From Prochlorothrix sp035285005 (GTDB lineage: Bacteria > Cyanobacteriota > Cyanobacteriia > Prochlorotrichales > Prochlorotrichaceae), in the NCBI GenBank assembly GCA_035285005.1, contig JAYKIB010000073.1, positions 1-48,567 of the forward strand: a stretch of 48,567 nucleotides of DNA, read 5' to 3'. Both the position numbers and the translations under genes were made by a program. Shown here one piece after another: positions 1-8,689 of the stretch. The notes under the pieces were generated by a model. It was not told where the DNA came from and did not search any database. It saw only the letters and a program-made list of their open reading frames with translations. Position 1 is the first letter of the stretch. Every line of letters starts with the position of its first letter.

Positions 1-416
1 TGGGACAGACTCGCGATCCGAGACTTGAACATATCGTGTCTTTTCTTGTGCGTCTCATAATGGGGGTAGTGATGAGTACACATGAAATGCTCTTCTGTCT
101 CAAAGTGGATCGCCGTATAGTCCTGCACTCTGTACCGGACAAAACTTTGGAAACGCCTACCATACAAGGGTTTCAGACGATCAGACTCAATTGCCTACCC
201 TGTCAGGGTTTAGGGCCAGTCTGATCACTTTTTTGTCCGGTACTGAGAGTCCTGCAATCCATCCAGGGTTTTAGCTAACAGCTGTTCTCCTTGCCCCTCC
301 AACATGGCCCGGTGCAGGCCGTTAATCATACTGAAAAGGTTTTGATGTTGGCTATCCACAACCGGATCCCCAGTTTCATACTGGGGGCGCCATTGGGCGA
401 TTTTATCGATCTTCAT
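1..416 (-). pseudogene. Bacteriohemerythrin gene interrupted by a 120-bp element; runs off the left edge
   Basis: The start (ATG at 416) encodes MKIDKIAQWRPQYETGD followed by VDSQHQNLF, the N-terminal hemerythrin signature with the first iron-ligand histidine. After 'LDGLQD' the frame enters a small element and stops at 225. Removing positions 128-247 and one copy of the 9-bp target duplication joins the frame exactly. It then continues as DYTAIHFETEEHFM, a histidine-rich stretch and HKKRHDMF up to base 1. Those parts carry the expected HxxxE and HxxxH ligands; the last ligands lie beyond the window. Hemerythrins bind O2 at a di-iron site. As it stands only a 63-residue fragment can be made, so the gene is very probably inactive. 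Family assignment and reconstruction are direct readings; loss of function is inference. Confidence 0.9.
128..247. mobile_element. 120-bp MITE with 17-bp inverted ends and a 9-bp target duplication
   Basis: The ends are CTCTGTACCGGACAAAA at 128-144 and, on the other strand, CTCAGTACCGGACAAAA at 231-247, matching at 16 of 17 bases. The element is flanked by exact direct repeats AGTCCTGCA at 119-127 and 248-256. It has no coding capacity. It sits inside the hemerythrin gene and supplies the in-frame stop. A 9-bp duplication is typical of several IS families, including IS4-like ones; no parent transposase is in this window. Confidence 0.93.
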
Positions 417-601
417 GGCAACACCTCATCTTGGCTTTAGCTTTAGTAGAGCAGGTCACGAAAAGTCGGGGGCTTCTCTACAATCGTTATGGATCAGATG
501 GATCAGACTAGGGTGGCAGGGCACATCCAGCGCGCGGGTCGGTGATACAGCCATCGCACGACTTCAATCAGTAGTGATGTCAGTGGCTATGCTTGACAAG
601 A

Positions 602-708
602 GAGCACCTCGATATCCTTGAGGTCGGTTGCGACTCCGCTCAGCCCACCCTCAACCCCCATTCTAACCTGGGCTATCTCCCAACAACTGAGATCAATCGA
701 GGTGTCCC
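602..708. repeat. Family A element, degenerate copy
   Basis: It begins GAGCACCTCGAT and ends ATCAATCGAGGTGTCCC, with the typical spacer 'GGGCTATCTCCCAA' inside. The central hairpin is decayed and no target duplication is visible. It fills most of the gap between the hemerythrin gene and the next CDS; I see nothing else between 417 and 720. Confidence 0.75.
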
Positions 709-720
709 TAGGCCCTTAAA

Positions 721-2985
721 TTGACTATACCCCGATTCCCTGGACTTGACCCCGTGACCCGATCGCCCCTCTGGATCCAAGGCATTGCCCGCACCGGCAA
801 AACCCAGCATCTGATCGAACAAATTCGGCTCTACACCGCAAAATCTAAGCTTAATCATCCTCCGGTTCCCCTAACCGGCTCCTCCCTCAGCAATCCACCA
901 CCCCTGATTTTTGCTGCCACTGGAGACAATCGCCTTAGTCTCACCACTGTCCTCACCACTGCCCTCGGTCCTGGTATCCTCCTCGACACCAAAACACCCC
1001 TTGGCTTTCTCCGGCAGGAAATAAAGCTCTATTGGCCAGTCCTTGTCGAAATGGGACAATTCAGCGCCCAGTTTCCCCTTTTTCTTCGCTCAGAGACCGA
1101 ACAGGAACTCGCCACCCAACTCTGGCGCGATCGACTGCCCGAACTCATGGCCCTCAGCAGTCCCACCCAAGCCCCGGCCCCCGATCGATCGTCCTCGGCC
1201 CCGGCCACCAGTCCCCAAAGCCAAACCCGCACCGTCCGCCAACTCCTTGACCTCTTCACCCTCTCCAGTTCCGGTGGTTTTCCCTGGGGAAAAAGCCCAG
1301 ATTATGCAAATAACCCCAATCCTGAATCATTTGGACACTCCAGCCTTGCACCCACCGCCTGGTGGCATTTAGCACGGGACTTAGTGGAAGAGTGGCGGCA
1401 GTGGTGCTGCGATCGGGGCCTACTCACCTATGGCCTCATCTGCAATCTCTATGGCCAGCACCTCCTAACCCATCCTCCCTATCGCCAAGCCCTACCCCAG
1501 CGCTTCCCCCTGATCTTTGGGGATGATCTCGATGAGTATCCCGGCATTATGGCGACTTTCTTCCAGATCCTGCTCACAGGAGGGAGCCAGGGAGCTTTTA
1601 GCTTCAATCCCCAGGGATCAGTGCGGCTTGGCTTTGGCGCCGACCCCCTCGCCTTCATCCCCATTCAGCACCATTGCCAGGAACAGGGCCAGGTCCAATA
1701 CCTAGAACCACCCACCTCTAGCCTTGCCCAACAGTTGGGCGGCAGCCTCATTGAACTGGTCCAGTCGGGCATGGTCAGCCTACCCCTTCCTGGCATCGAC
1801 CCGGCCCAGACCCCCCTGCAAGTGATCCAAACCACCACCCGATCGCAACTGCTTCGGGACACTGCGGACTGTATTAACCAGCTAATTCAATCAAACCACT
1901 ACCAACCCCAGGATATTGCCATTATTACCCCCGGCACCGACGCGATCGCCCGCTATGCCCTCCTAGAAATTCTCCACGGCCAGAATATCCCCATCCAACC
2001 CCTGACCGAACAGCGTCCCTTGGTGAGCGTTCCCCTGATCCGAGCCTTGCTCACGGTTCTAGCCTTCATCTACCCTGGCCTAGGCCGGTGGGTGGAACGG
2101 GAACAGGTGGCGGAAATGCTGGGGGTACTCAGCGGGGACTACACCGGCGTCAGTCATCTGGATCCGGTCCGATCGGGCTTAATTGCGGATCATTGCTACT
2201 GTCCTGACCTCGATCGGCCCCAATTGCTGGAAATCACTGCTTTTCCCCGCTGGGATCGGATCGGTTACCGGGGAACCCGAGCCTACGATCGACTCCGGAT
2301 CTGGATTGATCAGCAACGTCAACAGCTCAGCCAAGGTCACCTCGAAACCTTTATCCAAGTCCTCGATCGCGCCATCCAAACCTTCCTCTGGCAGGGAGAC
2401 CCTCTCCCCTACGATCACCTGGCCGCACTGCGAGAACTCCTGGAAACCGCCCACCATTACCAGGATGTCGCCCACCGCCTCAATCCCACACCTCCGAACC
2501 CCAGTCTGGTCGTCCAGCGCTTCATCGTCCTCCTGCGCCAGGGCACCCTCACCGCCAACCCCTACCCCACGGAACACCTCGGCCCCCAACCCAATCCCAT
2601 CACCCTGGCCACCCTCTTCCAATATCGTCTCAACCGCTGCCAACACCGCTGTCAGTTCTGGCTCGATGTGGGGTCACCCCACTGGCTCACCCGAGGGCGA
2701 GGGCTCTGGGGTGCCTCCCTTTTTCTGCACCATGCCCCAAGCCAAACCAATCCCGCTGCCAATCCCCTCCAGGAGGGGGGGGGAATCGCGCCCGATCGAT
2801 CCGATCGATCGCTCCTCACCGAGGATTTACGTCTTGAAGCGGTCCGTCTGGAACAAACCGTGGTGGACCTGCTCGGACGGGCCAGCGATCGCATTTACCT
2901 CTGCCACAGTGAACTTTCCCTCGGAGGCCAGGACCAATTTGGTCCCCTCCTACCCCTGGTCTATGTGGGCGCCACCGTTTCCTGA
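721..2985 (+). CDS. RecB/UvrD-like P-loop protein of the cyanobacterial 'recombinase' type
   Basis: This 754-residue protein has a Walker A motif near its N-terminus (GIARTGKT, residues about 20-27). The middle contains DDLDEYPGI, which resembles a helicase motif II. The following part (LQVIQTTTRSQLLRDTADCI) resembles the start of the second RecA-like domain of UvrD/AddB-type proteins. No RecB-type nuclease motif is visible, so this is more likely an AddB/helicase-like protein than a nuclease. The start is a TTG at 721, chosen because the P-loop lies only about 20 residues downstream and no ATG precedes it; the next ATG would remove the P-loop. The C-terminus looks complete. It stands alone on the + strand. 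A role in DNA repair or recombination is inferred from the family only. Confidence 0.72.
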   Translation: MTIPRFPGLDPVTRSPLWIQGIARTGKTQHLIEQIRLYTAKSKLNHPPVPLTGSSLSNPPPLIFAATGDNRLSLTTVLTTALGPGILLDTKTPLGFLRQEIKLYWPVLVEMGQFSAQFPLFLRSETEQELATQLWRDRLPELMALSSPTQAPAPDRSSSAPATSPQSQTRTVRQLLDLFTLSSSGGFPWGKSPDYANNPNPESFGHSSLAPTAWWHLARDLVEEWRQWCCDRGLLTYGLICNLYGQHLLTHPPYRQALPQRFPLIFGDDLDEYPGIMATFFQILLTGGSQGAFSFNPQGSVRLGFGADPLAFIPIQHHCQEQGQVQYLEPPTSSLAQQLGGSLIELVQSGMVSLPLPGIDPAQTPLQVIQTTTRSQLLRDTADCINQLIQSNHYQPQDIAIITPGTDAIARYALLEILHGQNIPIQPLTEQRPLVSVPLIRALLTVLAFIYPGLGRWVEREQVAEMLGVLSGDYTGVSHLDPVRSGLIADHCYCPDLDRPQLLEITAFPRWDRIGYRGTRAYDRLRIWIDQQRQQLSQGHLETFIQVLDRAIQTFLWQGDPLPYDHLAALRELLETAHHYQDVAHRLNPTPPNPSLVVQRFIVLLRQGTLTANPYPTEHLGPQPNPITLATLFQYRLNRCQHRCQFWLDVGSPHWLTRGRGLWGASLFLHHAPSQTNPAANPLQEGGGIAPDRSDRSLLTEDLRLEAVRLEQTVVDLLGRASDRIYLCHSELSLGGQDQFGPLLPLVYVGATVS

Positions 2986-3268
2986 GTCCAACCGAGGCGC
3001 AAGAACCAATGCAGCCAACTGCATCCCCCCAAGGACATCTCGATTAATCCGGTAATCCTGGCCTGCGGCAAATGATCTTGGCCTGCAGCGAATAGTGACT
3101 CCCGCGCAGTGCAGCCGGACCCAGGCCGATCGACTGCCATACGAACCCAGAGACACGGTATGGTGAGGGAGTTTAGCCAATGCAGCGCGGTGGCAACGGA
3201 ATCCAGCCGATCGCGCTCCCCGCTCCTCGCCACGCCTTTATTCCCAATCGCACCATCAGCACACCATC

Positions 3269-3781
3269 ATGGATCTAAAAAGCCTCATTCGTGATATTCC
3301 AGACTTCCCCAAGCCCGGGATCCTCTTTCGGGACATCACCACCCTGCTCAGCAATGCCGAAGGTTGGCACTCCCTTGTGGACCAACTCACCGATCGCTGC
3401 CGCGACTACAACCCGGAATACATCATCGGTATTGAGTCCCGAGGCTTTATCCTAGGCGCACCCCTGGCCTACCAATTGGGGATTGGCTTCATTCCCGTGC
3501 GCAAACCGGGCAAACTCCCCGCCGCCATCTACAGCCAGGAATACGAGCTGGAATATGGCAGCGATCGAATCGAAATGCACCAGGATGCGTTCCCCGCAGG
3601 GAGTCGAGTTCTGATTGTGGATGACCTCATCGCGACGGGGGGCACCGCAGCCGCAGCGGCCCAGTTAGTCAGCCAAGCCCAGGGCAACCTGGTGGCCTAT
3701 GCCTTTGTGGTGGAGTTGCTGGCGTTGAAGGGACGGGCCAACCTACCGGAGGCTCCCATTATTTCTCTGGTGGAGTACTAA
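3269..3781 (+). CDS. apt: Adenine phosphoribosyltransferase
   Basis: Converts adenine plus PRPP to AMP in purine salvage, in the cytoplasm. The 170-residue length is normal for the family. The N-terminus MDLKSLIRDIPDFPKPGI and the RDIT motif are characteristic. The PRPP-binding motif VLIVDDLIATGGT lies at residues 114-126, and GIESRGF at about 54-60 is the flexible adenine-side region. The ATG at 3269 starts a typical full-length Apt. The gene is monocistronic: the previous CDS ends 283 bp upstream, and more than 800 bp follow with no gene. No promoter or operator is recognisable. Confidence 0.97.
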   Translation: MDLKSLIRDIPDFPKPGILFRDITTLLSNAEGWHSLVDQLTDRCRDYNPEYIIGIESRGFILGAPLAYQLGIGFIPVRKPGKLPAAIYSQEYELEYGSDRIEMHQDAFPAGSRVLIVDDLIATGGTAAAAAQLVSQAQGNLVAYAFVVELLALKGRANLPEAPIISLVEY

Positions 3782-4204
3782 CCCCGTGCAGTACTCACCC
3801 TGCACCCCAGTGGAGAACTAATCCCCGCAGCCCATAGCCGCCCAGGCTCGCCCTCAAAAACCAGTCCTGAGCAACCGGGCGGTTGCCAAGGGACGGGCTT
3901 CACACAAGATTCGGAAATTCAAAAAAATGCCCGATTTCCACCGAAGAAGCGGGAAACCGGGGTCGAAAACAGGGTGAGATTTCAGCCGCCAAAAAAATTA
4001 TTGGCCAAAATACCATTGTTTGGTTACTATCCTACGAGATCTGTTCGGAAATGTGGTTGGGGGAGCCGTTGGTTCCCTCAGCCCTTTACTCTCATCCGGT
4101 CCCTATTGGAACGCCGGACCTAGAGTTATCCCCTTTCCATTATCCCGGTTTCAGGAATTCTGGAAAGCCATCCGTATGGATTTCTCAGAAAAGTTTTCCA
4201 TTAG
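3782..4204. other. Intergenic stretch with no recognised feature
   Basis: Short open frames exist here, for example from a TTG at 4020 to 4256, but they lack ribosome-binding sites, match no family I know and run into the family A element that follows. I see no RNA gene or repeat. Confidence 0.5.
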
Positions 4205-4305
4205 GGCACCTCGATCAATGGGGGTATGCGGCGAAGCCGCGCACCCCAAACCCTGACTCTTGTGTGGGTTATCTCCCAAACATTGTGAATTAATCGAAGT
4301 GTCCC
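4205..4305. mobile_element. Family A element with TTAG target duplication
   Basis: Runs from GGCACCTCGATCAAT to TTAATCGAAGTGTCCC, flanked by TTAG at 4201-4204 and 4306-4309. The hairpin GCGGC-GAA-GCCGC is next to the left end. It directly abuts a family B element. Confidence 0.88.
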
Positions 4306-4459
4306 TTAGAGGATGTTTGGAAACCTAAGAAAATCCCCCCTAACCCCCCTTTACAAGGGGGGACGGCCTCTTCTTCCCCCTTCAAAAGGGGGACTGAGGG
4401 GGATTCGGCAAGGGCCTACGGCCCTTGGCCGCAATTTCCAAACATCCTCTTAGGTTTCC
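4306..4459. repeat. Family B element with GAGGATGTTTGGAAA inverted ends
   Basis: The left end TTAGAGGATGTTTGGAAA is mirrored by TTTCCAAACATCCTCTTA at the right. The interior holds the paired motifs CCCCCCTTT and AAAGGGGGACTGAGGGGGA. Related copies lie at 18854-18986, 20637-20900 and 37520-37658. It is MITE-like and non-coding. Confidence 0.8.
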
Positions 4460-4573
4460 CGAGGGCATCTCACACATCCAAACTGTCGTGGTCATCCCCG
4501 CTGGAACACGGATGATGGATGGGCAGCCAAACACCCCATCCCCCTGAGTCGAAGTCCCCCATCGATCACGAAT

Positions 4574-4618
4574 CGACCTCAACGCAAGCGACCTCAACAC
4601 AAGCGACCTCAACACAAG
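4574..4618. repeat. 15-bp tandem repeat, three copies, just before the amidase gene
   Basis: Three consecutive copies of CGACCTCAACACAAG; the first copy differs by one base. The last copy ends at the ribosome-binding site of the next gene. Confidence 0.9.
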
Positions 4619-4631
4619 GGAGTAAATGCGT

Positions 4632-5984
4632 ATGGGACGCATCTTTATCTCGGCAGGCCATGGCGGACTGGAAGATGGACGGCGCGATTCCGGTTCCATT
4701 GCAGGTGGGACCACCGAAGCCCAGGAAATGATTCAACTGCGGGATTTGATCGTGCAGGAACTGCGATCCCGCAACTTTGAAGTCCTCTCTGTACCCGACG
4801 ACCTCGGCGCAGCCCAGTCCTTGAGTTGGATTAATTTGCGCTATCGATCGGGGGATGTGGCCCTAGAAATTCATGCTGACTCCTCGGCGAATCTCTCGGT
4901 GCGGGGGGCCTCGGTGTACTACATCGCCAACAACGAGGACCGCCGCGCCCATGCCGAGCTGATGCTCATTGCCCTGTTGCGACGGGTGCCCCAACTGCCG
5001 AACCGAGGAGCCAAACCCGACACCACCGCCGGCGTGGGACGACTGGGATTCTGCCGCGACACCACGGCCCCCTCTTTACATTTTGAAGTGGGCTTCCTCA
5101 GTAACCCTGACGATCGGCAACTGCTCCAAACCCGTCGCCGTGACTTTGCCCTTGGGCTAGCCGATGGCCTAGCGGCCTGGAGTCGCCAGTTATCCGGCGG
5201 AGAGCCCCAAGCGGGCAGTCTCGCCTATCCCGAAATCAATGTGCGCATCAATGGCCGCAACTACCCAGAGCAGGGGATTTTGGTCAACGGTAACGCCTAT
5301 GTGACCATTGACCTGGCCGACAGTTTGGGGGTTGATGCCGCTGCCCAACCCACGATCGCCCGCATTGGCTACCACGGCGTGGTTTATATGAAGGCGGTGG
5401 ACTTACGGGAATTTAACGTGTCGGTATCTTGGGATCACGACACACGAAGCGTAGTTCTCAAGACGATTTTCCAAATTTGTCCCGGTCAGTTGGACCGGAT
5501 TATGGGCCATGGCCACACCTCCGAGGTGCAACTCATGATGTTCCTCAAGTCCAACAATGAGCAAGCCCTGGGCCTATTCCCCGATATTCCCAAGCTCTAC
5601 CGAGAAGAGGGATCCCTAGAAGGGATCAACTACGATATTGCATTTTGCCAGATGTGTTTGGAAACGAACTTCCTGCGCTTCGGCGGTGATGTGAAGGCGA
5701 GTCAAAATAATTTTGCGGGGCTTGGCGCGACGGGGGGCGGTGTCCAGGGAGCGGGATTCTCCAGTGCGCGGCTAGGGGTCCGGGCCCAAATTCAGCACCT
5801 CAAGGCCTACGCCAGCACAGAGCCTATTTTGCAGGAGATCGTTGATCCTCGCTTTCGCTTTGTCACCCGAGGGGTTGCCCCCCTGGTGGGCCAGTTGAGT
5901 GGACGCTGGGCCGCTGATTTGCAGTACGGGACCAAGATTATGGCGATTCTGCGACGACTGTACGAGGCCGCAGGACTCATCTAG
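4632..5984 (+). CDS. Bifunctional peptidoglycan hydrolase: amidase_3 plus glucosaminidase-like domain
   Basis: The N-terminal 190 residues form an N-acetylmuramoyl-L-alanine amidase (Amidase_3). Zinc ligands are visible as His10 (SAGHGG), Glu29 and His81 (EIHADSSAN); the catalytic glutamate is Glu152 (HFEVGFLSN). A linker with GRNYPEQGILVNGNAYVTID resembles copper-amine-oxidase-like stalk domains. The last ~160 residues (GHTSEVQLMMFLKSNNEQA... LGATGGG) resemble glucosaminidase-type lysozyme domains. Such an enzyme would cut both the peptide stem and the glycan strand. The ATG at 4632 is preferred over 4626 because GGGAG at 4618-4622 is 9 nt from it against 3 nt. There is no signal peptide: the catalytic domain begins at residue 3, which is odd for a wall hydrolase. 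Confidence 0.88.
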   Translation: MGRIFISAGHGGLEDGRRDSGSIAGGTTEAQEMIQLRDLIVQELRSRNFEVLSVPDDLGAAQSLSWINLRYRSGDVALEIHADSSANLSVRGASVYYIANNEDRRAHAELMLIALLRRVPQLPNRGAKPDTTAGVGRLGFCRDTTAPSLHFEVGFLSNPDDRQLLQTRRRDFALGLADGLAAWSRQLSGGEPQAGSLAYPEINVRINGRNYPEQGILVNGNAYVTIDLADSLGVDAAAQPTIARIGYHGVVYMKAVDLREFNVSVSWDHDTRSVVLKTIFQICPGQLDRIMGHGHTSEVQLMMFLKSNNEQALGLFPDIPKLYREEGSLEGINYDIAFCQMCLETNFLRFGGDVKASQNNFAGLGATGGGVQGAGFSSARLGVRAQIQHLKAYASTEPILQEIVDPRFRFVTRGVAPLVGQLSGRWAADLQYGTKIMAILRRLYEAAGLI

Positions 5985-6062
5985 GGTCTGGCCGCTGCCC
6001 TACTTCCGTTCGCGGCTCCTCCTGAAAGTGATGCACTCATTTCGTAATAATGAGAAAGGATA

Positions 6063-6161
6063 AGGCACCTCGATTCATTGAGTTGAGCCGTGAAACCACC
6101 CAAGCTAACCCTGATGCTGCCCTGAGCACTGCGGTAGGGATTTGAGTTTTGCACGGTGTCC
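6063..6161. repeat. Family A element, degenerate copy
   Basis: Starts AGGCACCTCGATTCATTG and ends ACGGTGTCC. It carries the alternative spacer with 'AACCCTGAT...GCACTGCGGTAGGGATTTGA'. The hairpin is lost and there is no target duplication. Confidence 0.65.
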
Positions 6162-6173
6162 TTGGGTATCTGA

Positions 6174-6437
6174 TTGGTCGGCGATCGGTTGCTGCTTGGT
6201 CCCTAATTGGTTGCTGCTTGATCCCTGCTGAGTCACTGACCGGTTGCTGCTTGGTCACTGCTTGGTCACTGCTTGGTCCCTAATTGGTTACTGACCGGTT
6301 GCTGATTGGTCCCTAATTGGTTACTGACCGGTTGCTGATTGGTCCCTAATTGGTTGCTGATTGGTCACTGCTGAGTCACTGATTGGTTGCTGATTGGTCA
6401 CTGCTGAGTCACTGACCGGTTGCTGCTTAGTCACTGA
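6174..6437. repeat. 11-bp tandem array, 24 contiguous units
   Basis: The stretch divides without gaps into 24 units of 11 bp built on TTGGTYRCTGA (variants include CCGGTTGCTGA, TTGGTCCCTAA, TGAGTCACTGA). There is higher-order structure: units 10-12 equal units 13-15, and units 17-19 equal 20-22, each a 33-bp block. Stops interrupt the frames and the unit length is not a codon multiple, so it is not a protein repeat. It ends about 190 bp before the histidine kinase start. Confidence 0.95.
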
Positions 6438-6630
6438 TTGCAGCCGTCCAATTACGTCGGACCAGTTAGGGGAGAGCCCCCCCGCTGCGCGGGAGACTCT
6501 CTGCTTTACCCGATCTCAAAAACCTCGTCTCAAAAACCCGGCCCGGTACCCTCCCTACCCTATCGCTCACCTGCCTCGGCCAAGCCTCTGGCTTCACCCA
6601 CCCTGGCCCACTCATCAGGATCTCGTCTCC

Positions 6631-8361
6631 ATGCCTAGCCCAAACTCTTCTGCTGAAGCCTATTCTGCGGCATTCGATCCCCTTGCCCCTCAAGCCCCAG
6701 AAGTGTTGAACGGTGCCACTCCGATCGACCCAATACGCGCAGCAAGCCCCTGCGATCGAGGTTTGAATCCAAACCATCCCGCAGCACCCGATCCCAAAGT
6801 ACCGGCTCTCAAAGCATCGGCTCCCGAGGCCCTAGAGGACCAGACCCAGCAAAACACCCTGCTCAGGATTCTCGATCGGGTCCGTCGGTACCTGGAGCTA
6901 GAGCCGATCCTGGACACGGTGGTCACGGAGTTTAAGGCGTTGCTCCGGGCCGATCGGGTGGTCATTTATCGCTTCAATGCCGACTGGAGCGGAGAATTTA
7001 TCGCCGAAGCCGTGGACGATCCCTGGCAGTCCCTCCGCGCCTTACAGCACCAGGAGCCCAGCATTCGAGCCAACATCAGTCACTGTAGCGCCCAGGATCT
7101 AGGCACTCCCCGACCATCCGCCACCGATCCTACCCCAGAGCATCTTCCCCCCCAGCCTCTGCCCACGGACACCCTCATCCAATCAACCCAGGGGGAGTTT
7201 TTAGCCCAGGTCAAGGTGTATCGGGTATGTGAGGATATCTACGCCGCCAACTTTTCCCCCTGTTATCTCCAGGTCTTGGAGCGTTACCAAGCTCGGGCCT
7301 ACATTATTGTGGCGGTGTACCATGGCCAGGATTTGTGGGGCCTTTTAGCGGCATACCAAAACCAAGGGCCCCGACAATGGACCCAGCGGGAAGTGCAGTG
7401 GATGGTTCACGGGGCAACCCAGCTAGGGGTTGCGGTACAACAGGCGGAATTGGTGACCCAACTGAGCCAACAAACCCAATTGCTCCAGAACACCCTCAAA
7501 AAATTACAGTGGACCCAAGCGCAGATGGTCCAGGGGGAGAAAATGGCCAGTCTAGGCCAGTTGGTGGCGGGAATTGCCCATGAGCTCAATAATCCCGCCA
7601 ATTTCATCGCGGGCAATCTGCGCTATGTGGAGCAATATATGGATGATGCGCTCGCACTGCTCCAAACCTACCAGCGGGCCTATCCGGAACCGGTGGCCGC
7701 TGTGCAGGACCATCTCGCCGAGGTGGAGTTTGACTTTTTACAGGAGGATTTCCCAAAAACGGTGCAGTCCATGCGAGTGGGGACCGATCGCATCCATCGC
7801 CTGGTAAAGTCCCTGAAAAACTTCTCTCGACTGGATGAGTCGCCCCAAAAGCAGGTTGATCTCCATGAGGGGCTGGACAATACCCTGCTGCTCCTGCACC
7901 ATCGCCTCAAGGCCCAGGTCCTCAATCCCCCGATCGCGCTCCAAAAGGTCTACGGGGAGTTACCCTTGGTGGATTGCTATCCATCCCCCCTCAACCAGGT
8001 CTTTTTGAATTTGATCACCAATAGTCTGGATGCCCTGGAGGAGTGGTACGGCGAAGCCCAACGGGATCGATCGCCCCAGATTCAAATTCGCACCCAGGTG
8101 CAGGAGCAAACGGGACAAACTTGGGTGGCGATCGCCATTGAGGATAATGGTCCTGGGATTCCCAGTTCGCTGCAAACGCGCATCTTTGATCCCTTCTTTA
8201 CGACGAAACCCCCAGGCAAGGGCACCGGCTTGGGCTTGCCCATCAGCTACCAAATCATTACGGAAATGCACCACGGTCAGTTGCGTTGTGTCTCGACGGC
8301 AGGGGTTGGCACCACGTTTTGGGTGGAGATTCCGGTCCGACTCTCGCCCCCGGAAAAATAG
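6631..8361 (+). CDS. GAF-domain sensor histidine kinase
   Basis: A soluble 576-residue kinase. After a low-complexity N-terminus comes a phytochrome-type GAF domain (about residues 80-280: ADRVVIYRFNADWSGEF to GLLAAYQNQGPRQW), a short coiled coil, and a HisKA/HATPase core. His317 in AHELNNP is the phosphorylation site. The N box (NLITNSLDAL), G1 (EDNGPGIP), F (FDPFFTTK) and G2 (GTGLGLPIS) boxes are all present. Cys211 lies where bilin-binding GAF domains have their cysteine, but it is followed by Tyr instead of the usual His, so chromophore binding is uncertain. The ATG at 6631 has AGGA about 10 nt upstream; the frame stays open further upstream only through the tandem array. No response regulator is adjacent. 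Confidence 0.9.
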   Translation: MPSPNSSAEAYSAAFDPLAPQAPEVLNGATPIDPIRAASPCDRGLNPNHPAAPDPKVPALKASAPEALEDQTQQNTLLRILDRVRRYLELEPILDTVVTEFKALLRADRVVIYRFNADWSGEFIAEAVDDPWQSLRALQHQEPSIRANISHCSAQDLGTPRPSATDPTPEHLPPQPLPTDTLIQSTQGEFLAQVKVYRVCEDIYAANFSPCYLQVLERYQARAYIIVAVYHGQDLWGLLAAYQNQGPRQWTQREVQWMVHGATQLGVAVQQAELVTQLSQQTQLLQNTLKKLQWTQAQMVQGEKMASLGQLVAGIAHELNNPANFIAGNLRYVEQYMDDALALLQTYQRAYPEPVAAVQDHLAEVEFDFLQEDFPKTVQSMRVGTDRIHRLVKSLKNFSRLDESPQKQVDLHEGLDNTLLLLHHRLKAQVLNPPIALQKVYGELPLVDCYPSPLNQVFLNLITNSLDALEEWYGEAQRDRSPQIQIRTQVQEQTGQTWVAIAIEDNGPGIPSSLQTRIFDPFFTTKPPGKGTGLGLPISYQIITEMHHGQLRCVSTAGVGTTFWVEIPVRLSPPEK

Positions 8362-8386
8362 GGCCGATCGGAAGGGTGCATCCCGA

Positions 8387-8432
8387 TTTTGGAAGCCCTC
8401 ACCCTAAATCCCTCTCCCAAAGCGGGAGAGGG
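8387..8432. repeat. Dispersed repeat with CCCTCTCCC/GGGAGAGGG hairpin, copy 1
   Basis: About 35 bp are nearly identical to the reverse complement of 29574-29619. The end is a 9-bp stem at 8410-8418 and 8424-8432 with a 5-nt loop. It lies just after the kinase gene and could act as a weak terminator, but no T-tract follows. Confidence 0.75.
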
Positions 8433-8475
8433 ACTTTACTCCTATTCCCCTTCTCCCGACTTGGGAGAAGCAGTG

Positions 8476-8542
8476 TCCTGAGCGCAGTCGAACGGGCGGT
8501 GCTCTGAGCGCAGTCGAACGGGCGGTGCCCTGAACGCAGTCG
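8476..8542. repeat. 26-bp tandem repeat, 2.6 units
   Basis: Two near-identical 26-bp units and a partial third, each containing CTGAGCGCAGTCGAACGG. They are non-coding. The rest of the 8362-8689 gap shows only the two short repeats beside it. Confidence 0.85.
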
Positions 8543-8576
8543 TTGGCTTCGCCTGACCGGAGGGGAAATGATCAAT

Positions 8577-8605
8577 CTCACGACATAACCTGCGGAATGT
8601 AAGCT
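8577..8605. repeat. 29-bp dispersed repeat E, copy 1
   Basis: Matches 35001-35029 at 25 of 29 positions (shared core CCTGCG then AATGTAAGCT). Origin unknown. Confidence 0.55.
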
Positions 8606-8689
8606 AGACCAGGGCAATTGCCATAACATGACGATTGCCCGCATTCCCCAACCTCCTCCCCCCGTCCCCTTGCACCGCATTTTTCCCCT

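Noticed and set aside
3883..4293. 136-codon + strand frame between apt and the amidase gene
   Set aside because: No ribosome-binding site or family signature; it reads through a family A element.
6037..6258. Reverse frame with repeated KQQP-type residues across the 11-bp array
   Set aside because: The repetition only reflects the DNA array; the frame then crosses a decayed family A element and other phases contain stops.
6174..6437. CRISPR array
   Set aside because: Units are contiguous 11-mers without spacers, and no cas genes are near.
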